A program made the translations under genes and the position numbers. From Micromonospora sp045209745 (GTDB taxonomy: Bacteria > Actinomycetota > Actinomycetes > Mycobacteriales > Micromonosporaceae): a DNA stretch of 64,000 nt. The notes under the pieces were generated by a model. The model did not search any database and was not told the origin of the DNA. It saw nothing but the letters and a program-made list of their open reading frames with translations. This document shows positions 55,652 to 64,000 of this stretch, one piece after another; positions within the stretch are counted from its first letter, which is position 1, and each line of letters begins with the position of its first letter. The stretch is from the NCBI RefSeq assembly GCF_045209745.1, contig NZ_CP109273.1, forward strand, positions 2,356,001 through 2,420,000, written 5' to 3'.

Positions 55652-55692
55652 CGGCCCGGACCGCACCGGAATCCCCGGCGCGGTCCGGGCCG
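55652..55692 (+). terminator. Terminator of dnaK-hspR operon
   Basis: A 13-bp perfect stem (55652-55664 with 55680-55692) carries an inner CCGG/CCGG stem. It starts 27 nt after the hspR stop. Confidence 0.8.
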
Positions 55693-55761
55693 CTTCGGTT
55701 AGCCTGTCGATACGGGTCCAATCGGCTCAATCCGGACCTGCCGGCATGGCGAGGGGGAGCG

Positions 55762-55956
55762 ATGACGGAGCCGGAAAAGACGGTGGCCCAGCAGACGGAG
55801 GACCGGTTGGAAAGCCTGGCCGAAACCGTCCGCGAGAAGTTCAACAAGGTGACCAAGGGGACCTACCGGGACCGGGTCGTCGAGGGCCGGTTCGCCGAAC
55901 AGGGCGACAAGGGCGGCGACAAGGGCCCGGCCAAGATCGAACGGCAGCAGGACTGA
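55762..55956 (+). CDS. Small charged protein, 64 residues
   Basis: The protein is helical and Lys/Glu/Asp-rich (ETVREKFNKVTKGTYRDRVV, EQGDKGGDKG), with no cysteine or membrane segment. GAGGGGGAGC precedes the ATG, and a terminator follows 15 nt after the stop. The KGTYRDRVVEG stretch loosely recalls small Rv0909/MT0933-like proteins, but I would not assign it. Confidence 0.72.
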   Translation: MTEPEKTVAQQTEDRLESLAETVREKFNKVTKGTYRDRVVEGRFAEQGDKGGDKGPAKIERQQD

Positions 55957-55971
55957 CCGGTGACCGACGTG

Positions 55972-56002
55972 CGGGCCGGGACCCACGGGGGGTCCCGGCC
56001 CG
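55972..56002 (+). terminator. Terminator after the 64-residue gene
   Basis: A 12-bp perfect stem (55972-55983 with 55991-56002) and a 7-nt loop. Confidence 0.8.
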
Positions 56003-56076
56003 TTCGCCGTTCGTGTGTGCGGGCCGGGCGCGGGTGGCACCAGGGCGGGGGTCCCGGCCCGGCAGTCCTTTGGAGC

Positions 56077-56155
56077 TGAATCGTCTACGACATCACGCTG
56101 CGGGTCCGGCTCTGTCGCGCCGGGGCCGCGACCCCGTGAACCGTCTGCGACATCA
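56077..56155. repeat. Two near-identical 19-nt direct repeats 60 nt apart
   Basis: TGAATCGTCTACGACATCA (56077-56095) and TGAACCGTCTGCGACATCA (56137-56155) differ at two positions. They flank a GC-rich spacer and stop 3 nt before the convergent gene's stop. They look like a family of dispersed intergenic repeats; only two copies are visible here. Confidence 0.55.
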
Positions 56156-56158
56156 GCC

Positions 56159-56590
56159 TCAGCCGAGGCGGCGGTTCTCCCGGACCAGGCCGCCTTCGCA
56201 CCAGTCCCGGTAGACGAAAAGATCCGGTCGGGCCAGCAGCACCCTGCCGTTGTGCGCCCAGATCTTCATCAGCTCGTCGCCGTCACGCTCGGCCTGCTCG
56301 ACGATCTTGCGGAAGCGGCGCTTGGGATGGGCGCGGAAGTTCGTCCGGATGCCGTCGGCCGCGTAGATGTAGAGGCAGTGCAGCGCGAAACGCCGGGCGG
56401 GGCAGGTCGGATCCATCGCCAACTCAAAGAGTGTCAACACCAGTCGGTCACCGGAGACCAGCAGGTCCCAGTCGGGTGGCATCGAGGACAACGGCACCGA
56501 ATCGGGCTGGTACGCCCAAGCTCGCAACTCCGCCGGAGTCGGATCGACGGGGTTGGCGAAGCCGTGGAACGTCGACTCCTGCACGCTCAC
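56159..56590 (-). CDS. Uncharacterised conserved protein, about 143 residues
   Basis: From GTG 56590 the frame encodes VSVQESTFHGFANPVDPTPA, then a helical region with DWDLLVSGDRLVLTLFELAMD, CPARRFALHCLYIYAADGIR and RPDLFVYRDWCEGGLVRENRRLG. GGGAGG lies 6 nt upstream. Probably soluble; no family is recognised. The open frame before 56590 is a shadow of the antiporter-side intergenic region. Confidence 0.78.
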   Translation of the reverse strand: MSVQESTFHGFANPVDPTPAELRAWAYQPDSVPLSSMPPDWDLLVSGDRLVLTLFELAMDPTCPARRFALHCLYIYAADGIRTNFRAHPKRRFRKIVEQAERDGDELMKIWAHNGRVLLARPDLFVYRDWCEGGLVRENRRLG

Positions 56591-56727
56591 CGGCCAACCT
56601 CCCGATCTCGCCCACGTTGGCACTGGCTGCCTGCGGACCCTGGCTGCTGGGGCGAAACGGTAACCCGCCGCCGGGTGCTGCGGTAGTCCCCGTGGGGAGC
56701 AATTCAGCAACCATTGGTCGGGGATCG

Positions 56728-57933
56728 TCAGTCGTGGATCGGCACCGGCGCCGGCCGCTGAGCCGCCGCACGGTTGCGCAACCACCGCTTGAACCACGGG
56801 AAGTCCGGCAGCCGGGCCAGAATCGGTCCGGTCACCACGGTGATCAGGACGTACGTCGCGGCCAGCGCGGCCAACTGCGGCTCGACGCTCCCGGCGGCCA
56901 CCGCGAGCCCGGCGATGACGATGGAGAACTCACCTCGGGGTACGAGTGCCAGGCCGGCCCGCCATCGACCGGGTTCCGCGATGCCGACCCGGCGGGCCGC
57001 GAGGTAGCCGGTGAGCGTCTTCGTCGCCATGGTGACCACGGCCAACGCGAGCGCCGGCAGCAGCACCGGCGGGATGTCCCCCGGGTCGGTGACCAGGCCG
57101 AAGAAGACGAAGAACACCGCCGCGAACAGGTCCCGAAGCGGGGAGAGCAACTCGGTCGCATGGTGCGCCACCGGACCGGAGAGCGCGATTCCGACCAGGA
57201 ACGCACCGACCGCCGCCGATACCTGCAGCTTCGCCGCGAGGCCGGCGATCAGCAAGGTCAGACCGAGTACGCCGAGCAGCAGCGCCTCCGGATCCTTCGC
57301 GGACAGGGCGGACGAGATGAAATGGCCGTACCGGATGGCGACCCAGAGCACGAGCAGTACCGTGCCCACCGCAACGGCGAGCGCGATGCCGCCGCCGAGC
57401 AGGCCGATGCCGGCCAGCACGGCGGTGACCAGCGGGAGGTAGAGCGCCATCGCCAGGTCCTCGATCACCAGGACCGAGAGGATCACCGGGGTTTCCCGGT
57501 TACCGAGTCGGCCCAGGTCGGCGAGGACCTTGGCGATGACCCCGGAGGAGGAGACCCAGGTGATGCCGCCGAGCACCAGGGCGGCCACCCAGTCCCAGCC
57601 GAGCAGCAGGGCGAACCCCGCGCCCGGCAGCGCGTTGAGTACGCCGTCGATCAGCCCCGCCGGGGCCGCCGAGCGCAGGTTGCCGACCAACTCGTTGGCC
57701 GAGTATTCCAGGCCGAGCATGACCAGCAGCAGGATGACGCCGATCTCGGCGCCGACCGCGAAGAACTCCTCGCTGGCGGCGAGCGGAAGCAACCCGCCGT
57801 CGCCGAACGCCAGCCCGGCGAACAGGTAGAGAGGGATCGGTGAGAGGCCTACCCGGCGGCTGAGCCGGCCGAGGACACCAAGCAGCAGCAGCAGCGCGCC
57901 GACTTCGACGAGCAGAGTGGTGGAATCATGCAT
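56728..57933 (-). CDS. Cation:proton antiporter (CPA2 / KefB-like, KhtU-like)
   Basis: The 401-residue protein has about 12 membrane helices. Visible CPA2 features are GVILLLVMLGLEYSANELVG, the LGGITWVSSSGVIAKVLADLG region and PRGEFSIVIAGLAVAAG. It lacks an N-terminal or C-terminal RCK domain; the adjacent TrkA-C protein would supply regulation. It probably exports K+ or Na+ against protons. It begins 5 nt after its partner. Confidence 0.92.
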   Translation of the reverse strand: MHDSTTLLVEVGALLLLLGVLGRLSRRVGLSPIPLYLFAGLAFGDGGLLPLAASEEFFAVGAEIGVILLLVMLGLEYSANELVGNLRSAAPAGLIDGVLNALPGAGFALLLGWDWVAALVLGGITWVSSSGVIAKVLADLGRLGNRETPVILSVLVIEDLAMALYLPLVTAVLAGIGLLGGGIALAVAVGTVLLVLWVAIRYGHFISSALSAKDPEALLLGVLGLTLLIAGLAAKLQVSAAVGAFLVGIALSGPVAHHATELLSPLRDLFAAVFFVFFGLVTDPGDIPPVLLPALALAVVTMATKTLTGYLAARRVGIAEPGRWRAGLALVPRGEFSIVIAGLAVAAGSVEPQLAALAATYVLITVVTGPILARLPDFPWFKRWLRNRAAAQRPAPVPIHD

Positions 57934-57938
57934 CCGCC

Positions 57939-58439
57939 TCAGCCGTCCGGGTCACTGTCGGCGAGGATGGCGGACACGCCGTCGAGACCCCTGCGGGTCC
58001 CGACAACGACCACCACGTCACCGGCCGCGAAGCGGAAGGAGGGGAGTGGCGAGACGATCACTTCGCCTTCGCGCAGCACCGCCACGATGGAGGCGCTGGT
58101 GCGGGTACGCGCCTTGGTGTCGCCGAGCTGGCGGTTGACGTACCGCGACCCCGCCGTGATGGCGATCTGCTCGGTGAGCAGCCCGGCGGCCTGTTCGCGG
58201 AGCCCGGAGAGTTGACCGAGCATCAGCGACGCGCCGAGGATGTCGGCCAGAGCCTCAGCCTCGTCGTCGGTCAGCGGAATGTCCGCCTGGCAGGCGTCGG
58301 GATCGTCGGGGTCGTAGAAGACGAGATCACGGCGGCCATTGCGGTGGGAGACCACGCCCAGGCGGCGTCCGGACTCCGTCACCAGATCGTGGCGTACCCC
58401 GATCCCGGGTAGGGCAATCTGTTCAACACGTACTCGCAC
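57939..58439 (-). CDS. TrkA-C domain regulatory subunit of the antiporter (KhtT-like)
   Basis: The 166-residue protein has an N-terminal MRVRVEQIALPGIGVRHDLVTESGRRLGVVSH domain and a C-terminal RCK_C/TrkA-C domain (GDVVVVVGTRRGLDGVS). With the downstream antiporter it matches the KhtT-KhtU pair of Bacillus. In that pair the RCK_C subunit senses c-di-AMP or other ligands, a link worth noting because a c-di-AMP riboswitch lies at 15.9 kb. Confidence 0.9.
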   Translation of the reverse strand: MRVRVEQIALPGIGVRHDLVTESGRRLGVVSHRNGRRDLVFYDPDDPDACQADIPLTDDEAEALADILGASLMLGQLSGLREQAAGLLTEQIAITAGSRYVNRQLGDTKARTRTSASIVAVLREGEVIVSPLPSFRFAAGDVVVVVGTRRGLDGVSAILADSDPDG

Positions 58440-58533
58440 ACGCCAAGGCTACCGCTTGTCGTACAGAGCGCAGATCTTGGAAGGCCACGCCCCCGAGGCG
58501 CGTCCCCAGCCAAGATCCACTCGATGTCGCTGA

Positions 58534-58912
58534 CCTCGGGGTGTCCAGGGCGGTGGGATCACCGTCTCCACCGAGGACGACCAGGGGGTGCGGCACTGGG
58601 TCTTCTGCGACCAGCGGCTGGACGGTGGCCGTCGCTGCGTGCTGCGTGCCGACCATGAGACCCCCTGCGTCGCCCGCCTACCTCGACGAATCGGACAGTA
58701 AGGCCGCGACGGAAGGTTGATCGACTCGGTTTCGGTGATGTCGCGATGTCGGTGACCAGCACGTCGGTGGCCTGGTGAGCGGCGTAGTGACCGCCGACGT
58801 CACCGCGGCCCTCGACGTCGCAGGTCTGTCGACGGTGCCGGCCGCGGACCCGCTGCCCGGCCCGCCTCCGGCGGCGGGGGAGTTCGACTGGCGGTGGTGC
58901 CGCCGAGAGTGA
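58534..58912 (+). pseudogene. Degenerate coding-like stretch upstream of clpB
   Basis: Two plus-strand open segments show coding character but lack a normal gene structure. 58534-58701 has no start codon and ends in TAA; it reads ITVSTEDDQGVRHWVFCDQR, then LDGGRRCVLRADHETPC. 58775-58912 starts at GTG and reads VSGVVTADVTAALDVAGLST and ends GEFDWRWCRRE before TGA. Both have G/C-rich third positions. They may be pieces of one frameshifted gene. No family is recognised. Confidence 0.35.
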
Positions 58913-58932
58913 TGGGTGTCACAGAGCTAAGG

Positions 58933-58951
58933 TTGAGCGGAATACGCTCAA
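58933..58951 (+). promoter_or_regulatory. HAIR element (HspR operator) of clpB
   Basis: TTGAGC-N7-GCTCAA (58933-58938 and 58946-58951) is a perfect inverted repeat with HAIR spacing, 49 nt upstream of the clpB start. It differs from the dnaK HAIR only at the innermost base pair. Confidence 0.85.
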
Positions 58952-58999
58952 CTCTGGTTGTGTCCAACCCAGATGGACAACGCCGATCCGGGGGAGCCC

Positions 59000-61591
<2,592 letters not shown>

Positions 61592-61594
61592 ACG

Positions 61595-61656
61595 TGTTGA
61601 TCAAGAGGTTTGCGTCACGGCAACGTTTTCTCATGACGCAAACCTCTTGATCAACA
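61595..61656. repeat. 23-bp perfect palindrome with 16-nt loop after clpB
   Basis: Positions 61595-61617 and 61634-61656 are exact reverse complements; the left arm begins TGTTGATCAAGAGG and ends TTTGCGTCA. The palindrome starts 4 nt after the clpB stop. Its low GC content sets it apart from the other terminators in the window. It is likely a terminator and a member of a repeated intergenic family. Confidence 0.85.
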
Positions 61657-61692
61657 GGGTGGAGTGGGGGCGGGCAGGGAAAGGGTGGAGGC

Positions 61693-62073
61693 ATGTTTGG
61701 AATCCGGAAGGCCTGGGAGCGGGAACTGGACGCGGCCGTCGACGAGTTGGTGGCGGCTGACACGCTCGCCTTTGGCGGAGTGGGGATCGCGGGCACGCTG
61801 CTGCCGGTGACCAAGGCGTACCACCGGGTCGAGGCCGCCCTCGGCGACCACCCCGAGGAGGCGCGCCGGCAGCTCGACCGGGTGCTGGCCGATGGCACAC
61901 CCGCCGGTCGGGCGTACGCGGCCACGCTGCTGGAGCGGATCGATCCGGCGGCGGCACGAGCGGCCTGGACGTCGCTGCGGGACGACCCGAGCGAGTTCAC
62001 CACCTTCGTCGGCTGCCTCATGGACCGCGAAACCCTTGGGAACTACGCCAGCCAGCGGCTCGCCGCAGCTTGA
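61693..62073 (+). CDS. Uncharacterised helical protein, 126 residues
   Basis: A soluble helical protein with two Ala/Leu-rich halves: AADTLAFGGVGIAGTLLPVTK and RAYAATLLERIDPAAARAAW, ending GCLMDRETLGNYASQRLAAA. Good codon bias; no family recognised. It follows clpB after the palindrome, so it probably has its own promoter. Confidence 0.75.
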   Translation: MFGIRKAWERELDAAVDELVAADTLAFGGVGIAGTLLPVTKAYHRVEAALGDHPEEARRQLDRVLADGTPAGRAYAATLLERIDPAAARAAWTSLRDDPSEFTTFVGCLMDRETLGNYASQRLAAA

Positions 62074-62244
62074 TCCATTCGCGGGCACCGGGAGAGCCAG
62101 CGCCCGCCCGGCCGTCACGGTGCAATCACGCACTCCGGGCGACGCCACGGGTGCCGTCGGTAGCTGAGCTGTCGGTCACGGTATGGGTCCGCTGATGCCG
62201 AAGGTTGTTACCGTCTGCGCCGAAGTACCTGGGGGGATGGTCGG

Positions 62245-62859
62245 GTGGGCGGGTCAGTGACGTACCTGGTGGCGGCGCTTGCCGTCCTTGTCGTGGTCGT
62301 GGTCGTCGTGCGGGCCCGGCGGCGGTCGGCGGCCCGACCCGACGGTGCGCTGCCGCCCGGACGGCCGGCGCGCGACCGCCCGGCGGAGTCCCTGCGCGAC
62401 AGCCCGCTCGGCCTGGCCCTGGGCGACCGCGTGCGGATCCGCGAGCAGGAGTACGCGGTGAGCGGCACCATCCGCCTGGTCGAGGGGGACTGGAGCTGGG
62501 TGCAGCACCTGCTCGACGACGACTCCGGCGGTCGCCACCGGCTCTCCGTGGAGGACGGCCCCGAACTGGAGTTGGTGCTCTGGACAGCCGAGCCCGGCGC
62601 GACCGTCACCCCGGGCGCCCCGACCATCGACCTCGGCGGGCTGCGCTACACCTGGGCCGAGACCGGGCAGGCGCGCTACACCGCCACCGGCGAGACCGGG
62701 CTGACGTCGGCCGGGACCATGCGCTACCACGACTACCAGTGCGGTGGTGCCGCGCGGCTCTCCTTCGAGGCGTACGGCGAAGAGAGCTGGAGGGTGGCCC
62801 GCGGTGACCTGCTGGACCCCGCCGACCTGACGATCCGACCCACGTCCGAGGATCACTGA
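62245..62859 (+). CDS. DUF4178 domain membrane protein
   Basis: The 204-residue protein has one N-terminal helix (YLVAALAVLVVVVVVVR) and a DUF4178 domain with LALGDRVRIREQEYAVSGTI and WSWVQHLLDDD, then GGAARLSFEAYGEESWRVARGD. The start is GTG. Function unknown. It is followed 92 nt later by the tetraspan gene. Confidence 0.85.
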   Translation: MGGSVTYLVAALAVLVVVVVVVRARRRSAARPDGALPPGRPARDRPAESLRDSPLGLALGDRVRIREQEYAVSGTIRLVEGDWSWVQHLLDDDSGGRHRLSVEDGPELELVLWTAEPGATVTPGAPTIDLGGLRYTWAETGQARYTATGETGLTSAGTMRYHDYQCGGAARLSFEAYGEESWRVARGDLLDPADLTIRPTSEDH

Positions 62860-62951
62860 GCTGGATCGGGTGGGCGCGCCAGGCTCACCACAGCATGCCG
62901 AAGTGGCTGGTTGCCGATACGGTGTGGGCGCGATCTTAGGGAAGGAGAATC

Positions 62952-63734
62952 GTGGTCGAGTCCCAGAGCACGCCGGCCCGCCAGCGGCCATCCATTGTCT
63001 CGATTTCCAGCTACCTGCTCTTCCTGTTCCTGGCGTGCCAGGTGATCACTCTGATCATCACGCTCAGCACCATCGGTAAGACGCGTGACGCGCTTCGCGA
63101 CGCGTACGCGGGCAGCACCGCCGCCAACGCCGACCAGGTGGCGGACGTCTTCCTCGCCGTCGGCGTCGGCAGCAGCATCCTGCTGCTGTTGCTCGCGATC
63201 GTGCTGGGCGTCCTGGCACTGTTCAACAACCAGGGCCGTAACGGCTCCCGGATCACCACCTGGATCGTCGGCGGCGTCATGGTCTGCTGCGTGGGTGGCG
63301 GCCTGCTCAGTAATGCGGCCGGCGGTTTCGCCGCCGGCGGGGAGACCGCCGGCGGTGGGCCGAGCAGTGCCGAGATTCAGCGCCGGCTGGAGGAAGCCCT
63401 GCCCTCCTGGGCCGCCCCGGTCAGTCTCCTGCTCGGCGTGATCAGCCTGATCGCGCTGCTCACGGCGCTCATCCTGCTGGCGCTGCCGAAGGCCAACGAG
63501 TTCTTCCGCAAGCCCACCGCGGCCTGGGAACCGCCGACCCCGGGCGCCAGCTACCCGGGTTACCCGCAGGCTCCGGGGCAGCCTGGTTACCCACAGGCTC
63601 CGGGTCAGCCTGGCTACCCGCACGGTGAGCCGGGTTATCCGTCGAGTGGGGAGCCGAGCTTCCCGCCGCCACCGGCCCCGAACCGGCCGGACGACACGCC
63701 GCCCGGGCCGTCAACCCCGCCGTCGACGAGTTGA
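62952..63734 (+). CDS. Four-helix membrane protein with Pro/Tyr/Gly-rich tail
   Basis: The 260-residue protein has three or four membrane helices (YLLFLFLACQVITLIITL, ILLLLLAIVLGVLALF, TTWIVGGVMVCCVGGGLL, VSLLLGVISLIALLTALILLAL) and a C-terminal tail with PGYPQAPGQ repeats. The GTG start has AAGGAG upstream. Between helices it has RDALRDAYAGSTAANADQVADVF, which recurs in the next gene, so they are paralogues. Function unknown. Confidence 0.8.
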   Translation: MVESQSTPARQRPSIVSISSYLLFLFLACQVITLIITLSTIGKTRDALRDAYAGSTAANADQVADVFLAVGVGSSILLLLLAIVLGVLALFNNQGRNGSRITTWIVGGVMVCCVGGGLLSNAAGGFAAGGETAGGGPSSAEIQRRLEEALPSWAAPVSLLLGVISLIALLTALILLALPKANEFFRKPTAAWEPPTPGASYPGYPQAPGQPGYPQAPGQPGYPHGEPGYPSSGEPSFPPPPAPNRPDDTPPGPSTPPSTS

Positions 63735-63754
63735 CCGCTCGATAACCACGACGC

Positions 63755-63807
63755 CGACGATCCCTCCGAGTAGGTTGCAACCCGACGCCTACCGGAGGGA
63801 TTCGTCG
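63755..63807 (+). promoter_or_regulatory. Leader hairpin sequestering the ribosome site and start of the last gene
   Basis: ATCCCTCCG (63760-63768) pairs with CGGAGGGAT (63793-63801), which includes the GGAGGG ribosome site. Inner GTAGG/CCTAC and outer CGACG/CGTCG pairings extend it to the GTG start at 63807. It fills most of the 72-nt gap after the preceding stop and would block ribosome entry. Confidence 0.6.
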
Positions 63808-64000
63808 TGTCGTACCCAGAATCGGCACCGGCCCGTCGGCCCGCCGTCGTCCTGTCGGCCGCGACCGTGCTGTTGGTGATGGCGGTCGCCGCGCTCGCGT
63901 ACACAGTGGTCGACCTGGTGGTGCTGGGCGGGACGGTCGACGCGTTCCGCTCCGCGGCCCGGGACACCACGGCCAGTCCGCAGCAGATCGACGATGTGGT
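63807..64000 (+). CDS. Membrane protein, start of gene (continues past window)
   Basis: GTG 63807 opens VSYPESAPARRPAVVLSAAT, a helix VLLVMAVAALAYTVVDLVVL, then DAFRSAARDTTASPQQIDDV. The last part parallels the interhelix segment of the preceding gene, so the two are tandem paralogues. The 3' end is beyond the window. Confidence 0.75.
   Translation, partial: MSYPESAPARRPAVVLSAATVLLVMAVAALAYTVVDLVVLGGTVDAFRSAARDTTASPQQIDDV

Noticed and set aside
63540..63650. Tandem repeats in DNA of the last complete gene
   Set aside because: They encode the PGYPQAPGQ repeats of the tail and need no separate function.

Overview
This is a high-GC actinobacterial chromosome segment, most likely from Micromonospora or a close relative in Micromonosporaceae. 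The assignment is inferred from gene content, synteny and codon use, not from a marker gene. It carries a pknA-pknB / pabA / class E sortase / DUF881 / crgA block, an HspR-type dnaK-grpE-dnaJ-hspR operon with HAIR operators, a separate HAIR-controlled clpB, and dcd next to a tRNA-Gly. Intergenic gaps are short, many close with strong GC-rich hairpins, and several genes appear to have leaderless promoters.

Layout. 1-7.7 kb: envelope and division block (PknA C-terminal part, PASTA kinase PknB, YdcF/SanA-like protein, then pabA, a small membrane protein, sortase E and a DUF881 protein on the minus strand, and crgA). 7.8-12.5 kb: a membrane Fe-S oxidoreductase and two overlapping CNNM/CBS transporters. 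12.5-17.2 kb: a cell-wall hydrolase island of two paralogous secreted NlpC/P60 peptidases flanking an amidase. The second peptidase has a c-di-AMP (ydaO-type) riboswitch; the first has a different structured leader. 17.2-18.6 kb: dcd, a PNPOx-fold protein and tRNA-Gly(CCC).

18.6-26.4 kb is an accessory stretch. It starts with the C-terminal remnant of a tyrosine integrase directly after the tRNA, then CPBP protease, flavin reductase-like, HTH plus membrane protein, VOC, RibD/DHFR-like, LLM oxidoreductase, ASCH, questin oxidase-like and phosphoribosyltransferase genes. 26.5-37 kb: RlpA-like secreted protein, SpoIIE-type phosphatase, FadE5-like acyl-CoA dehydrogenase, two DUF6458 proteins around a SixA-like phosphatase, hemolysin III, the pxpBCA 5-oxoprolinase operon, and a thioredoxin-NHL protein. 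37-44 kb: an 895-residue low-complexity membrane protein, a 45-residue gene, and a 2-oxoacid dehydrogenase operon (E1alpha, E1beta, E2). 44.6-51 kb: a Pro/Thr-rich protein, a PAP2-like membrane protein, an unknown 407-residue protein, and two dynamin-like GTPases. 51-64 kb: dnaK-grpE-dnaJ-hspR, a KhtTU-like antiporter pair, clpB followed by a 23-bp perfect palindrome, and small membrane proteins; the last gene runs off the window.

The main themes are envelope growth signalled by PASTA kinases and c-di-AMP, and the HspR heat-shock regulon, whose repressor gene and both target operators lie within 8 kb of each other. I found no CRISPR array, intact mobile element or recognised defence system. 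The least explained items are the two structured leaders (12571-12631 and 63755-63807), the integrase scar at the tRNA, the dynamin-like GTPase pair, and the palindrome after clpB.
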